Assembly (NCBI GenBank): GCA_017631435.1
Contig: JAGBTG010000027.1
Location: 1-64,000 of the forward strand
Direction: 5' to 3'
From: Bacteroidales bacterium
GTDB taxonomy: Bacteria > Bacteroidota > Bacteroidia > Bacteroidales > UBA932
Length of the DNA stretch: 64,000 nt
Shown here: in pieces, positions 54,294 to 63,138 of the stretch
Layout of the letters: every line of letters begins with the position of its first letter
How positions within the stretch are numbered: position 1 is the first letter of the stretch
Notes under the pieces: model-generated
The model's input: the letters and a program-made list of their open reading frames with translations, nothing else
Told to the model about the DNA's origin: nothing
The model's database searches: none
Made by a program: the position numbers and the translations under genes

Positions 54294-55337
54294 ATGGCCA
54301 AACAGACAGAGCAGGACAACCTTCAGCAGATGAATGCCCTCCTAGCCAATATTAAGGGAGGGAAATTCAGTCCCGTATATATTCTTATGGGAGAGGAGCC
54401 CTATTACTCAGACATAATCATTGAGGCCATTCTTGCCAACGTACTTGAACCTTCTGAAAGGGATTTCAACCAGACCGTTGTATACGCACAGGATACTACT
54501 TCCGCAGATATAGTGCAGGCCTGCCGACGCTTTCCAATGTTTGCCCCAAGGCAGCTTGTTATGGTTAAGGAGGCCCAACACCTTACCAGGCTTGATATCC
54601 TTGAGCAATATCTGGAGAGTCCTTCTGAGGAGACTGTACTTGTACTTGCCTTTACCAACAAGTCTGTAGACAAGCGCACAGGGTTCTACAAGAAAGCAAA
54701 AGCCAGCGCTACAGTTTTTGAATCAAAGGCCATAGCTGAATGGGATGTAGCCAAATGGATTACATCCTATATTCAGGGGAAAGGGTTTTCCATCACTCCA
54801 GATGCTGCATCCCTAATGGCCGAGCACACCGGAAACGTCCTCCGCAAGATAGTGCTCGAGGCCGACAAACTCTTTAAAGGGCTCCCTGCAGACAAGAAGG
54901 AGATTACCGTAAAGGATATTGAGACCAACATTGGCATAAGCAGGGAATTCTCTGCTTTTGAACTTACAAAATCACTTGTTTTTAAAGATTACGCCAATGC
55001 ATACAGGATTGCCCGCCACTTTGGAGACAATCCAAAGAAATACCCCCTTGTACTCACATTGGGAGCTATGTTCTTCTTTTTCTCCAGACTGCTCAAATGC
55101 CACGCATACTACATGAAGGATGGCGGCATAATGGAGAACTCCATCCGCAAGGCGGGAATCTTTGCCCAAGGTCAGATAAAGGAATATGCCACAGCAATGC
55201 GTGCTTTCCCTATAAAGAAGACAATGTCCACAATAGCCCTCATAAAGGAGTATGACTACAAAAGCAAAAGCGGAAATGCCGGAGGCGCTTCTGAAGGGGA
55301 TCTTCTTGTTGAGCTTATTTCACACATCATACACTGA
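54294..55337 (+). CDS. holA: DNA polymerase III delta subunit
   Basis: Clamp-loader subunit of the replisome, 347 residues. N-terminal FSPVYILMGEEPYYSDIIIE matches the start of the HolA fold. The AAA+-like part continues with PRQLVMVKEAQHL. The C-terminal domain (FELTKSLVFKDYANAYRIAR) is typical. Family length about 340. Confidence 0.9.
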   Translation: MAKQTEQDNLQQMNALLANIKGGKFSPVYILMGEEPYYSDIIIEAILANVLEPSERDFNQTVVYAQDTTSADIVQACRRFPMFAPRQLVMVKEAQHLTRLDILEQYLESPSEETVLVLAFTNKSVDKRTGFYKKAKASATVFESKAIAEWDVAKWITSYIQGKGFSITPDAASLMAEHTGNVLRKIVLEADKLFKGLPADKKEITVKDIETNIGISREFSAFELTKSLVFKDYANAYRIARHFGDNPKKYPLVLTLGAMFFFFSRLLKCHAYYMKDGGIMENSIRKAGIFAQGQIKEYATAMRAFPIKKTMSTIALIKEYDYKSKSGNAGGASEGDLLVELISHIIH

Positions 55338-55383
55338 CAATCCCCCTTTTTTGTTGTATCTTTGCGGTAAATTACGGAATTGA

Positions 55384-55782
55384 ATGGAAGGAACTGTTTT
55401 TGACCCGCTGAGAAAAAAACATGTCTCTCTTACCCCGGAGGAACAGGTAAGGCAACACTTCATACACTGGCTCAATGTTGAGAGGGGATATCCTCTGCAG
55501 CTGATGGCCAGCGAATACACCATAAAACTTGGGAGCAAGAGTTTCAGGTGCGATATTGTAGCCTTTGACAACAACCTCAAGCCACAGATAATTGTGGAAT
55601 GCAAGGCCCCCCAGGTAAAACTGAGCAACACAGTTCTCCAACAGGTGCTCAACTACAATCTTGTGCTTAAAGTGCCGCATCTGGTAATTACAAACGGAGA
55701 ATCCACATGCGTATGCAGCTACAACAGCCTTATGGGCAGATATGAATTTGCACAGGACATTCCCCACCATTCATCAAAGTAG
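55384..55782 (+). CDS. orphan HSDR_N-type nuclease-like domain protein
   Basis: Stand-alone protein of 132 residues matching the N-terminal domain of type I restriction subunit R (HSDR_N_2). The PD-(D/E)xK-type core is visible: FRCDIVAFDNNLKPQIIVEC then KAP, with Asp, Glu and Lys in order. No HsdM, HsdS or helicase is near; neighbours are holA and the CCA transferase, on the same strand with gaps of 46 and 9 bases. A DNA repair or RNA role is possible; the function is unknown. Confidence 0.8.
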   Translation: MEGTVFDPLRKKHVSLTPEEQVRQHFIHWLNVERGYPLQLMASEYTIKLGSKSFRCDIVAFDNNLKPQIIVECKAPQVKLSNTVLQQVLNYNLVLKVPHLVITNGESTCVCSYNSLMGRYEFAQDIPHHSSK

Positions 55783-55791
55783 AACAGACAA

Positions 55792-57198
55792 ATGGAACAT
55801 TTGAACAGCAAAATATTCAAGATAGTAGCCTCTGCAGCAAAAGAGCAGGGAGTAAGGGCCTTTGTAATAGGAGGCTTTGTAAGGGACTGCTTTCTCAAAA
55901 GGCCGAGCAAAGATATAGACATTGTTGTAGAGGGAAGCGGCATTGCCCTTGCTGAACTTGTTGCCAAGAAGGTTGGCAGCAAGCTTTCTGTTTTCAAGAA
56001 TTTTGGAACAGCCATGCTGCGCTACAAGGAAAACAGGGAGTCTGAATGGATAGAACTTGAGTTTGTAGGGGCCCGCAAAGAATCCTACAGAAGGGAATCA
56101 CGCAAGCCTATAGTGGAGGACGGCACCCTTGAAGAGGACCAGCAGAGAAGGGACTTTACTATAAACGCACTTGCTTTCAGCCTTCAGGAGGAGGACTTTG
56201 GTGCATTGGTAGACCCTTTCAACGGAATGGAAGACCTTAAAAACGGCCTTATCCGCACACCGCTTGATCCCGACACCACCTACTCGGACGATCCCCTGAG
56301 AATGATCCGTGCAATCCGCTTTGCCACCCAGCTCGGCTTTACAATTGTACCGGAATCCCTGGAGAGCATAAGGAGAAACAAGGAAAGACTCTCAATCCTT
56401 TCCCGTGAGAGGATAGCAGAGGAGCTCAACAAAATTCTCATGGCTGCAAAACCGTCAATAGGATTCTACCTTCTTGAGCAGACAGGACTGCTTGAGCAGT
56501 TCCTGCCTCAGATTAGCAAACTCAAAGGGGTTGAAACCCTGGAAGGAAAAGGGCACAAGGACATTTTCGCCCACACATTGCAGGTTTTGGACAATATCTG
56601 TCCCAATACAGATAACCTGTGGCTCAGATGGGCTGCACTGCTGCACGACATAGGAAAGCCAAGCACCAAGAAATATGAGCCCGGCACAGGCTGGACATTC
56701 CACAGCCACGATTTCATTGGAGGAAAGATGGTTCCGGGTGTATTCAAGCAGCTGAAAATGCCTCTGAACGAAAAGATGAAGTATGTACAGAAAATTGTAC
56801 AACTGCACCTGCGCCCAATTGCCCTTGCCCAGGAAGAGGTTACAGACTCGGCAGTTAGAAGGCTGCTGTTTGATGCAGGAGATGATGTAGATGACCTTAT
56901 GAAACTCTGCGAGGCCGACATCACCTCAAAGAACGACAAACTCGTACAGAAACACAAACGCAATTTTGCACTTGTAAGGGAAAAACTTATAGAAGTGGAG
57001 GCAAAAGATGCCATAAGGAACTTCCAGAACCCTATAAGCGGAGAGCTGATAATGCAGAAATACAATATCCCTCCAGGACGCGAGATTGGAATTATAAAGG
57101 AATATGTAAAGGAGGCAATCCTTGAAGGTATAATAGAAAACAACTATGAGCAGGCATACGCCCTCATGGAAAAAAAAGCAGCGGAAATGGGACTATAG
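55792..57198 (+). CDS. CCA-adding tRNA nucleotidyltransferase/poly(A) polymerase family, HD domain
   Basis: Adds or repairs CCA at tRNA 3' ends, 468 residues. The head has [21 protein letters not shown] with the catalytic Dx[12 protein letters not shown] follows, then the neck ALRFATQL-like region ([12 protein letters not shown]). A C-terminal HD domain has [11 protein letters not shown]. The initiator tRNA gene in this window lacks CCA, in line with need for this enzyme. The last six bases overlap the convergent gene. Confidence 0.92.
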   Translation: MEHLNSKIFKIVASAAKEQGVRAFVIGGFVRDCFLKRPSKDIDIVVEGSGIALAELVAKKVGSKLSVFKNFGTAMLRYKENRESEWIELEFVGARKESYRRESRKPIVEDGTLEEDQQRRDFTINALAFSLQEEDFGALVDPFNGMEDLKNGLIRTPLDPDTTYSDDPLRMIRAIRFATQLGFTIVPESLESIRRNKERLSILSRERIAEELNKILMAAKPSIGFYLLEQTGLLEQFLPQISKLKGVETLEGKGHKDIFAHTLQVLDNICPNTDNLWLRWAALLHDIGKPSTKKYEPGTGWTFHSHDFIGGKMVPGVFKQLKMPLNEKMKYVQKIVQLHLRPIALAQEEVTDSAVRRLLFDAGDDVDDLMKLCEADITSKNDKLVQKHKRNFALVREKLIEVEAKDAIRNFQNPISGELIMQKYNIPPGREIGIIKEYVKEAILEGIIENNYEQAYALMEKKAAEMGL

Positions 57199-57678
57199 CC
57201 CGTTTCCGCTTTCTTTAAGATACTCTCCAAAAATCTGTGCCGCGCTACGCACCATCTCTACACACGGACGCTTTTTGTAATACTCCGCATTCCTCTCCTG
57301 AGGCTGTACCGGAGCACCTATACCGGTCTCTTTTTTCTCCCTCAACCCAAGCAGCTCCGCACACACTATTGAGCCGTTGATTTGGGCAAACTTTGCAGCC
57401 ATATCCTGCACCACAGCATAATTGGCCCCTTTGCCTCCGTTATCCTTAGGGTCGGTGCATCCTGTCTGCAATCCTGCCAACAGGAACATTCCGCACGCTG
57501 CACCACAAGTTTCCCTCATCCTTCCAATACCGGCACCAAAAGATGCCGACATCCTGAGCGCCTGCTCCTGCGTAAAACCATAAATGTCTGCATACGCAGC
57601 CACAACACTCTGGGAACAGTTGTACCCCTCCTTAAAGAATCCTACTGCCCGTTCTACTCTCTCTTCAATGTCAATCAT
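57193..57678 (-). CDS. C_GCAxxG_C_C family protein
   Basis: Cys-rich protein of 161 residues. The family pattern is visible as [12 protein letters not shown], then [22 protein letters not shown] and a later Cys (QTGC). It is thought to be a redox or metal-cluster protein, function unknown. The NifX-like gene lies 38 bases upstream on the same strand. Confidence 0.85.
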   Translation of the reverse strand: MIDIEERVERAVGFFKEGYNCSQSVVAAYADIYGFTQEQALRMSASFGAGIGRMRETCGAACGMFLLAGLQTGCTDPKDNGGKGANYAVVQDMAAKFAQINGSIVCAELLGLREKKETGIGAPVQPQERNAEYYKKRPCVEMVRSAAQIFGEYLKESGNGL

Positions 57679-57716
57679 AATTTCTTCCCGATAAATTTAA
57701 GAAACCCTGCCGTTTT

Positions 57717-58064
57717 CTAATGACACTCATGATGGTGGCAAATCTCGCCGTTATCCTTCACCTCACCTCTGAGGTAAGCCTCAACAAGCTCATCCACAGG
57801 TCCGCTGCAACCTCTGATTACAGCAATGCTGTTCCTGCCAAGGACATTCTTTGCCCCCTCGCCCATATTGCCTGCAAGCATAATCTCCACACCCATCTGG
57901 TGAAGCACCGGCGCAATGTTTGACTTGCAGCCGCAACCCTCAGGTGAAGGCATGGTCTCCTTGACAACAACCTTGTTATCCTCAATAGTATATATAGTAT
58001 AATATGCACAGTGGCCGAAATGATTGTCAACCACATTGTCTCTTGTTGGTACCGCTATTTTCAT
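57717..58064 (-). CDS. NifX/NifB-type dinitrogenase iron-molybdenum cofactor-binding-like protein
   Basis: Small protein of 115 residues with the NifX-like fold: IAVPTRDNVVDNHFGHCAYY at the start, GCGCKSNIAPVL, and LAGNMGEGAKNVL. The C-terminus CHHHECH adds a possible metal site. No nitrogenase genes are near; such orphan proteins are common in anaerobes and are thought to carry Fe-S or metal clusters. Confidence 0.85.
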   Translation of the reverse strand: MKIAVPTRDNVVDNHFGHCAYYTIYTIEDNKVVVKETMPSPEGCGCKSNIAPVLHQMGVEIMLAGNMGEGAKNVLGRNSIAVIRGCSGPVDELVEAYLRGEVKDNGEICHHHECH

Positions 58065-58118
58065 CTCAAAAACATTTTAATTAAACCTCGTAAAGATACA
58101 AAAAAAAACGCACCCGGA

Positions 58119-58220
58119 AGCCGCACCCGGCGTGAGCCGTAAACAAAAAAGGCGTCATCAGACGCCCGGCGGAGGCCGTGTAACACGGAAGGCCGGGAGC
58201 CGCACCCAGCGTGAGCTGTA
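58119..58220. repeat. two 23-bp repeats each followed by a hairpin module
   Basis: Copies at 58119-58141 and 58198-58220 match at 21 of 23 positions (AGCCGCACCC then GCGTGAG), 79 bases apart. Each is followed by an A run and a terminator-like hairpin. The block is clearly richer in G and C than its flanks. It fills most of the 321-bp gap between the NifX-like gene and the fucosidase; no gene was seen there. Confidence 0.7.
58145..58166 (-). terminator. second terminator of the GH29 transcript
   Basis: On the minus strand GGCGTC-TGAT-GACGCC is followed by six T residues. Confidence 0.75.
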
Positions 58221-58221
58221 T

Positions 58222-58254
58222 AAAAAAAGACAGCCGTGCAGGGCTGCCTTTTTT
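58222..58254. terminator. first terminator of the GH29 transcript
   Basis: Stem GACAGCC/GGCTGCC with one G-U pair, flanked by seven A on one side and six T on the other, so usable in both directions; about 130 bases after the fucosidase stop. Confidence 0.7.
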
Positions 58255-58385
58255 CAAAATAACAAAAAACCTATTTATAAATTAATAGAAATAAGTACAA
58301 GAAATAAAAATGGGCTTTTAATTTCAAAAGCATTACAAATATAATACTTTTTTATCCAAAACAAAGTTTTTGTGCTAAAAAATTA

Positions 58386-60392
58386 CTATCTGCCACTATA
58401 TTTTTTTATTGCAGGCAGAACTACAGCCTCAAAAATATCTCTTCTTATTATCCTGTAATGGGGCTTATATGCCTGATTATAAGTATCACTATGATGCACC
58501 ACATACTTACCCTCCTTAATTAGCGAAGATATGCGGGACGCATCCCTGGAAAATCCCTTTATACCCGGAGCTTTCTTCTTTACAACCCTCTTTATCACAT
58601 TCCACTCATCCAACCACTCCTGTGTAACATCAGGTTCCTGCCCGCCACCGGCAATAAAAGCATCCGCAAACTCTTCCACACTCATAATGCCGTCTGCAAT
58701 GACATCCAGACTTACCTGATAATAATTGTGCCTCCATCCGCACGGATCATAGTAGCTCTTTTCAGCAACGCAAGTCTGCACCGTATCCGCACCGGCCGCA
58801 CCAGCCTCCGCCGGATATACAACCATAGCCGGAGCCCTCTCCAATATCATCTTCTTCACTTCCCTGTTCAGGTAGCCAATAACCTGTTCCCTTGAAGCCA
58901 TAATATGGCTGGGCCCGAAATAGTCCTGAAAATTGCTCTTGTATATATCCTGAAGCGTAGCCTGCGGATAATTCCTGCACATCTGCTCCACAAAATTCTC
59001 CAATGCAACCATATCCACCGGTGCATAATCCAGTTCAACTACCCTCATATCTGCAGGAGAGGATGCATTTTTCTCCCCCAACTGAACTGTAATACCTCCC
59101 TCAACTTTCCGGTATTTTAGAGGGGACCCATCGGGAAAACTCCTGCACTCAACTATACCTGTATCCTCCAATGGTACAAAAATCTCTGTTGTATCCTTGA
59201 ACACATGGAGGAAATTCCTGTGCCCCTTCCTGGTTGAAACTCCCCACGGCTGCTCCGGAACAAGGCCGGCTGTGGTTCCATAAATGGTCTCACCATAGAT
59301 ATCCATCCACTCACCAATAGCTTTCAGGCGTACCAATGATTCGTCGGGAAGAGTACCATCAGGTCTTGGACCAATATTCAGAAGAAGGTTTGCCCCCTTT
59401 GCTGCGGTCTGCACAAGGTATTTTATAAGGAAATCCACAGATTTGTAGGTGGTATCTGTAATCCTGTATCCCCAGGAGCGGTTCATTGTCTGGCAGGTTT
59501 CCAGCGGCAGCACCGTGCTTATGGCCTGCTCGGAGTAACCGTAAAGGTTCTGGCCGGGGATATCCCTCTCAAAAATCTGGATATCCTCTCCAGGGAACGG
59601 ATCCATATGGTGGTTGTTTCCCACAAGACATGAAGGCTGCAGCTTATGGATAAGCGAATACTGGGCTGCAAGGTTCCAGGTTTCTGCCTTGAGGCCATTC
59701 TCCTGCCGGTCGCGGTCCCACAGGCCGTCAAACCAGATTGCTCCAATGGGACCATAGTTTGTAAGGAGTTCCGTAAGCTGGGTATCCATAAATTTGAGGT
59801 AGTTCTCATATGCCCAATTGGTCTGGAACACCGCAGAATCAATCTGTGGAAGTTTCTGACCATTGAAATATCCGGTTCTGCCCGTTCCACGGCCGGTACG
59901 TCCTACAGGATAATAATCCTCCCTACCCCAGTCTATATGGGAATAGTAAAGGTGGAGCCTTACCCCCTGCTTGTGGCACTCATCTGCAATCTCAGCCAGA
60001 ATATCCCTTTTGAAAGGGGTGGCATCAACGGAGTTGTAAGGGCTTGCCTTGGTATGGAAAATGGAAAATCCATCATGGTGTCTTGAGGTAATGCATATAT
60101 ATTTTGCTCCCGACAGTTTTATTGCCTTCACCCACTCGTGGGCATTGAAGTTCACAGGATAGAACCCTCCTGCCAGTTTCTCATACTCTTTGTAATTGAT
60201 CTTCTTATTGTGCATTACCCACTCACCGTCACCCAACATGGAGTAAATTCCCCAATGGATGAATATTCCAAAACGGGCCTGGTCAAACTCCTGTCTGCTC
60301 TGCATGTTCTGTGGAGAGGGAACATATCCCGGCTGTGCTGAAGCCACAAATGGGACAAGGGCCAAAAGCACACACATTAGTTTTAATTTCAT
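58386..60392 (-). CDS. secreted GH29 alpha-L-fucosidase fused to a conserved C-terminal domain
   Basis: Fucosidase of 668 residues. A signal peptide ends at ASAQ (20). The GH29 barrel spans about 25-375: FGIFIHWGIYSMLGDGEW, SRHHDGFSIF, and the nucleophile Asp 222 in GAIWFDGLWD. A beta-sandwich follows (about 375-460). From about 462 an extra domain begins with NYPQATLQDIYKSNFQDYFG, then CGWRHNYYQVSLDVI and VVHHSDTYNQAYKPHYRI. From memory, this domain is usually a separate small exported protein in Bacteroides relatives; here it is fused. It probably trims fucose from host mucin or plant glycans. Confidence 0.9.
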   Translation of the reverse strand: MKLKLMCVLLALVPFVASAQPGYVPSPQNMQSRQEFDQARFGIFIHWGIYSMLGDGEWVMHNKKINYKEYEKLAGGFYPVNFNAHEWVKAIKLSGAKYICITSRHHDGFSIFHTKASPYNSVDATPFKRDILAEIADECHKQGVRLHLYYSHIDWGREDYYPVGRTGRGTGRTGYFNGQKLPQIDSAVFQTNWAYENYLKFMDTQLTELLTNYGPIGAIWFDGLWDRDRQENGLKAETWNLAAQYSLIHKLQPSCLVGNNHHMDPFPGEDIQIFERDIPGQNLYGYSEQAISTVLPLETCQTMNRSWGYRITDTTYKSVDFLIKYLVQTAAKGANLLLNIGPRPDGTLPDESLVRLKAIGEWMDIYGETIYGTTAGLVPEQPWGVSTRKGHRNFLHVFKDTTEIFVPLEDTGIVECRSFPDGSPLKYRKVEGGITVQLGEKNASSPADMRVVELDYAPVDMVALENFVEQMCRNYPQATLQDIYKSNFQDYFGPSHIMASREQVIGYLNREVKKMILERAPAMVVYPAEAGAAGADTVQTCVAEKSYYDPCGWRHNYYQVSLDVIADGIMSVEEFADAFIAGGGQEPDVTQEWLDEWNVIKRVVKKKAPGIKGFSRDASRISSLIKEGKYVVHHSDTYNQAYKPHYRIIRRDIFEAVVLPAIKKYSGR

Positions 60393-60477
60393 AGTCTTGA
60401 ACGGTTGTATCTTATAATTTACAGTTAGTAAAAGTATAAAAAATTACTTAACTTTACACCCTCTAATTCAAATTCTT

Positions 60478-61830
60478 ATGACACAAGACAAAAAACTCAT
60501 AACCCGCCGCCAGGCCCTCAAGCACTTGGGGTTTGGTGCATTGGCAATTGCTGCGGGATACAGCCTTGTTACAAGCTGCAAGGGAAAAGTTAAGGAAGAG
60601 GCCGCAAACGGAACGCTTGTAATGGCAAAGAAAATGGACGAACTTACAGGAAAGGAGATCTCTTTGCTTGGATACGGCTGCATGAGATTCCCTACATACG
60701 AAACAGGTGAGACAGATGCCAGAGGCAGAAAAGTAAAGGCCATAGATATGGAGAAATCCAAAGCCCTCATTGAGTATGCTTACGCAAACGGAATCACACA
60801 CTATGACACAGCGTGGAACTACCATAACGGCAAATCTGCAGAGGCAATAGGGTCATTGCTTAAAGGCTATCCTCGCGAGAGCTTCACCCTTTGCAACAAG
60901 ATGCCTGGCTGGCTCATCACAGGTCCGGAGAAAGCAAAGGAGTTGTTTGAAACACAGCTTCAGCAGTGCGGCGTAGAGTACTTCGACTACTACTTGTGCC
61001 ACGCCATTTCAAACCAGGATGGCTACGACAAGCCATATGAGGAGTTTGGCGGCTACGAGGTTCTTGCCAAAGAGAAAGAGGCAGGCAGAATCAAGAGACT
61101 TGGTTTCTCGTTCCACGGCACCAAAGAACTTTTTACATACATATTGGACAAACGCCAGTGGGATTTTGTGCTTCTTCAGATAAACTACATGGACTGGGTT
61201 GACGAGGAGGCTGAGTTCTTCTACAATGAGGCTGCCCGCAGAGGTATCCCTTGTATGGTTATGGAGCCGCTTCTTGGAGGTTCACTTGCAAGCCTTACCC
61301 CTGATGCAAACGAAATTCTTGAAAAGGCAGCTCCTGGCATGTCAATTGCATCATGGGCATTCCGTTATGTAGGCTCGCTTCCAAATGTGCTTTGCGTATT
61401 GAGCGGAATGACACAGATGGAGCACCTGAAGGAGAACATCAATACATTCAGCAACTTCAAGCCGCTATCAGACAAGGAGAGGGAGGCTCTCCAGCTTGCA
61501 ATTGCAGAATACAGGAAATTCCCTCAGATTGGATGTACAACCTGCAGATACTGTATGCCTTGCAAATACGGAGTAGATATCCCTGCAATCTTCAACGCAT
61601 ACAACAAGTGTGTGAAAGAGAGCAACATCCCAGATTTGAACGGCCCTAGGGACGGCAAGTTTGAGAAGAAGAAACGTGCATTCCTTGCAACCTACAACAA
61701 CATGGTTCCTGAGGGGGCAAGGGCAGACAGGTGTATCAACTGCGGAGCCTGCAAGGGTGTATGCCCACAGAGAATGGATGTTCCTCAGCTGATCACAAAC
61801 ATTAAAAAACTTGTAAAGGAAATTGAATAA
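60478..61830 (+). CDS. exported aldo/keto reductase with C-terminal Fe-S clusters
   Basis: Oxidoreductase of 450 residues. N-terminal TRRQALKHLGFGALAIAAG resembles a Tat signal, followed by a possible lipobox LVTSC. The AKR barrel (about 55-350) has GITHYDTAWNYH (catalytic Asp and Tyr). The tail holds CTTCRYCMPC and CINCGACKGVCPQ, enough Cys for [4Fe-4S] centres. Tat export fits a folded cofactor-bearing enzyme. The substrate is unknown. Confidence 0.88.
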   Translation: MTQDKKLITRRQALKHLGFGALAIAAGYSLVTSCKGKVKEEAANGTLVMAKKMDELTGKEISLLGYGCMRFPTYETGETDARGRKVKAIDMEKSKALIEYAYANGITHYDTAWNYHNGKSAEAIGSLLKGYPRESFTLCNKMPGWLITGPEKAKELFETQLQQCGVEYFDYYLCHAISNQDGYDKPYEEFGGYEVLAKEKEAGRIKRLGFSFHGTKELFTYILDKRQWDFVLLQINYMDWVDEEAEFFYNEAARRGIPCMVMEPLLGGSLASLTPDANEILEKAAPGMSIASWAFRYVGSLPNVLCVLSGMTQMEHLKENINTFSNFKPLSDKEREALQLAIAEYRKFPQIGCTTCRYCMPCKYGVDIPAIFNAYNKCVKESNIPDLNGPRDGKFEKKKRAFLATYNNMVPEGARADRCINCGACKGVCPQRMDVPQLITNIKKLVKEIE

Positions 61831-63118
61831 CCTTAAACGGAAACATATCACATACATGGCCATCACTGCTGCAATTGCGGTGATGGCTATTGTATTGTCC
61901 GTTTCCAAAGCCGGATGCAGCAATGAGGTGGAACCTGAGCCCGAAACTCCTACCCCATTGCATCACCTTATGGACAACTCACTGTGCGAATATGAGGAGA
62001 CCAGGAGGTTTGATGCATCCATAAACCGTTTCATGCGCTACTGGGGAATCAGGGGCGGTTCCTTTGCCCTCATGAGAAACGACAGCCTTCTGTATGCCAA
62101 AGGATACGGCTTTGCCAACATGCAGGACAGCATCCCATGTGAAGTGAGGAACATATTCAGGGTTGCATCTGTTTCAAAACTCCTCACAGCAGTGGCCGTA
62201 ATGCACCTTGAGGAGACAGGCCAGCTTTCAACACAGGACTTTGTATTTGGAGAGGAGGGTATACTCAACGATTCACTGTTCCTGGATTACCGCGACAAAA
62301 AAATAAAGAAAGTTACCGTTGAACATTTGCTCAGACACACCAGCGGCTTCTCCAACCCCCACGGAGATGCAGCCTTCAATATGGAACTTGTAGCCAAGTT
62401 CCTGGACAAACCCCTTCCACTGAGTATGGATGACATGGTACTGTACGCATCCAAAAACAAGCTCAGAGCCATGCCGGGAGGAAGATTCAACTACTCAAAC
62501 CTTGGGTACATTGTACTCTCTAAAGTAATTGAGAAGGTATCCGGCATACCATACGAAACATATATTAAAGACAGCATCCTGGCCCCTATAGGGTGCTATG
62601 ACATTCATCTTGCAAACAACTATTCAGATGGGTTCAGGGAGAATGAAGTAACCTACTATGAGGTTAAGGAGGCAGAACTTGTACCGGCATATGACGGTAC
62701 AGATACTTTAGTGATGAAAAGCCTAGGCGGCAACGATGTCCGCGGCCTGTATGGTGCCGGAGGATGGGTTGCCTCACCGGTGGAGCTGCTGAAACTGGTT
62801 TCTGCAATAAACAAATGCCCCGTAAGGGAAGATTTCCTTACACCAGAAAGCATAGATTTCATGACCCCATACGGCAAAAATGCCAAACCTGCAGGATGGG
62901 CCAGCTCAAGTGCAAAATTCTGGCTCAGAAGCGGATCGATGTCAGGAACAAGTGCCCTCATAAAGGCACAGAAAGACGGATACTCCTGGGTATTCATCTC
63001 CAACAGTTCTTCATGGATTGGCCCGGGATTGGCCCGCCAAATGAACAGGGAGATTACCCAAGCACTCCGCAAAGTAAAAAAATGGCCGGAGGCAGACTAC
63101 TTTGCACTCCAGCCATAA
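61823..63118 (+). CDS. serine hydrolase of the class C beta-lactamase/DD-peptidase family
   Basis: Exported penicillin-binding-like hydrolase of 431 residues. The start is probably a TTG overlapping the reductase stop by eight bases, because it supplies the Lys/Arg-rich n-region (KRKH) of the signal; the next ATG (61856) lacks one. The signal may end in a lipobox-like KAGC. Catalytic motifs are SVSK (Ser and Lys) and YSN in GGRFNYSNLGY. The third motif, usually HTG or KTG, reads SGSMSGT, so activity on beta-lactams is doubtful. Confidence 0.85.
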   Translation: MNNLKRKHITYMAITAAIAVMAIVLSVSKAGCSNEVEPEPETPTPLHHLMDNSLCEYEETRRFDASINRFMRYWGIRGGSFALMRNDSLLYAKGYGFANMQDSIPCEVRNIFRVASVSKLLTAVAVMHLEETGQLSTQDFVFGEEGILNDSLFLDYRDKKIKKVTVEHLLRHTSGFSNPHGDAAFNMELVAKFLDKPLPLSMDDMVLYASKNKLRAMPGGRFNYSNLGYIVLSKVIEKVSGIPYETYIKDSILAPIGCYDIHLANNYSDGFRENEVTYYEVKEAELVPAYDGTDTLVMKSLGGNDVRGLYGAGGWVASPVELLKLVSAINKCPVREDFLTPESIDFMTPYGKNAKPAGWASSSAKFWLRSGSMSGTSALIKAQKDGYSWVFISNSSSWIGPGLARQMNREITQALRKVKKWPEADYFALQP

Positions 63119-63138
63119 ATATCCTTCATCCCGACAGT

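Noticed and set aside
55384-55782. Type I restriction-modification system
   Set aside because: Only the small N-terminal-type domain is present; no methylase, specificity or helicase gene lies nearby.
57193-58064. Nitrogen fixation cluster
   Set aside because: A single NifX-like protein and a Cys-rich protein occur without any nitrogenase structural or maturation gene.
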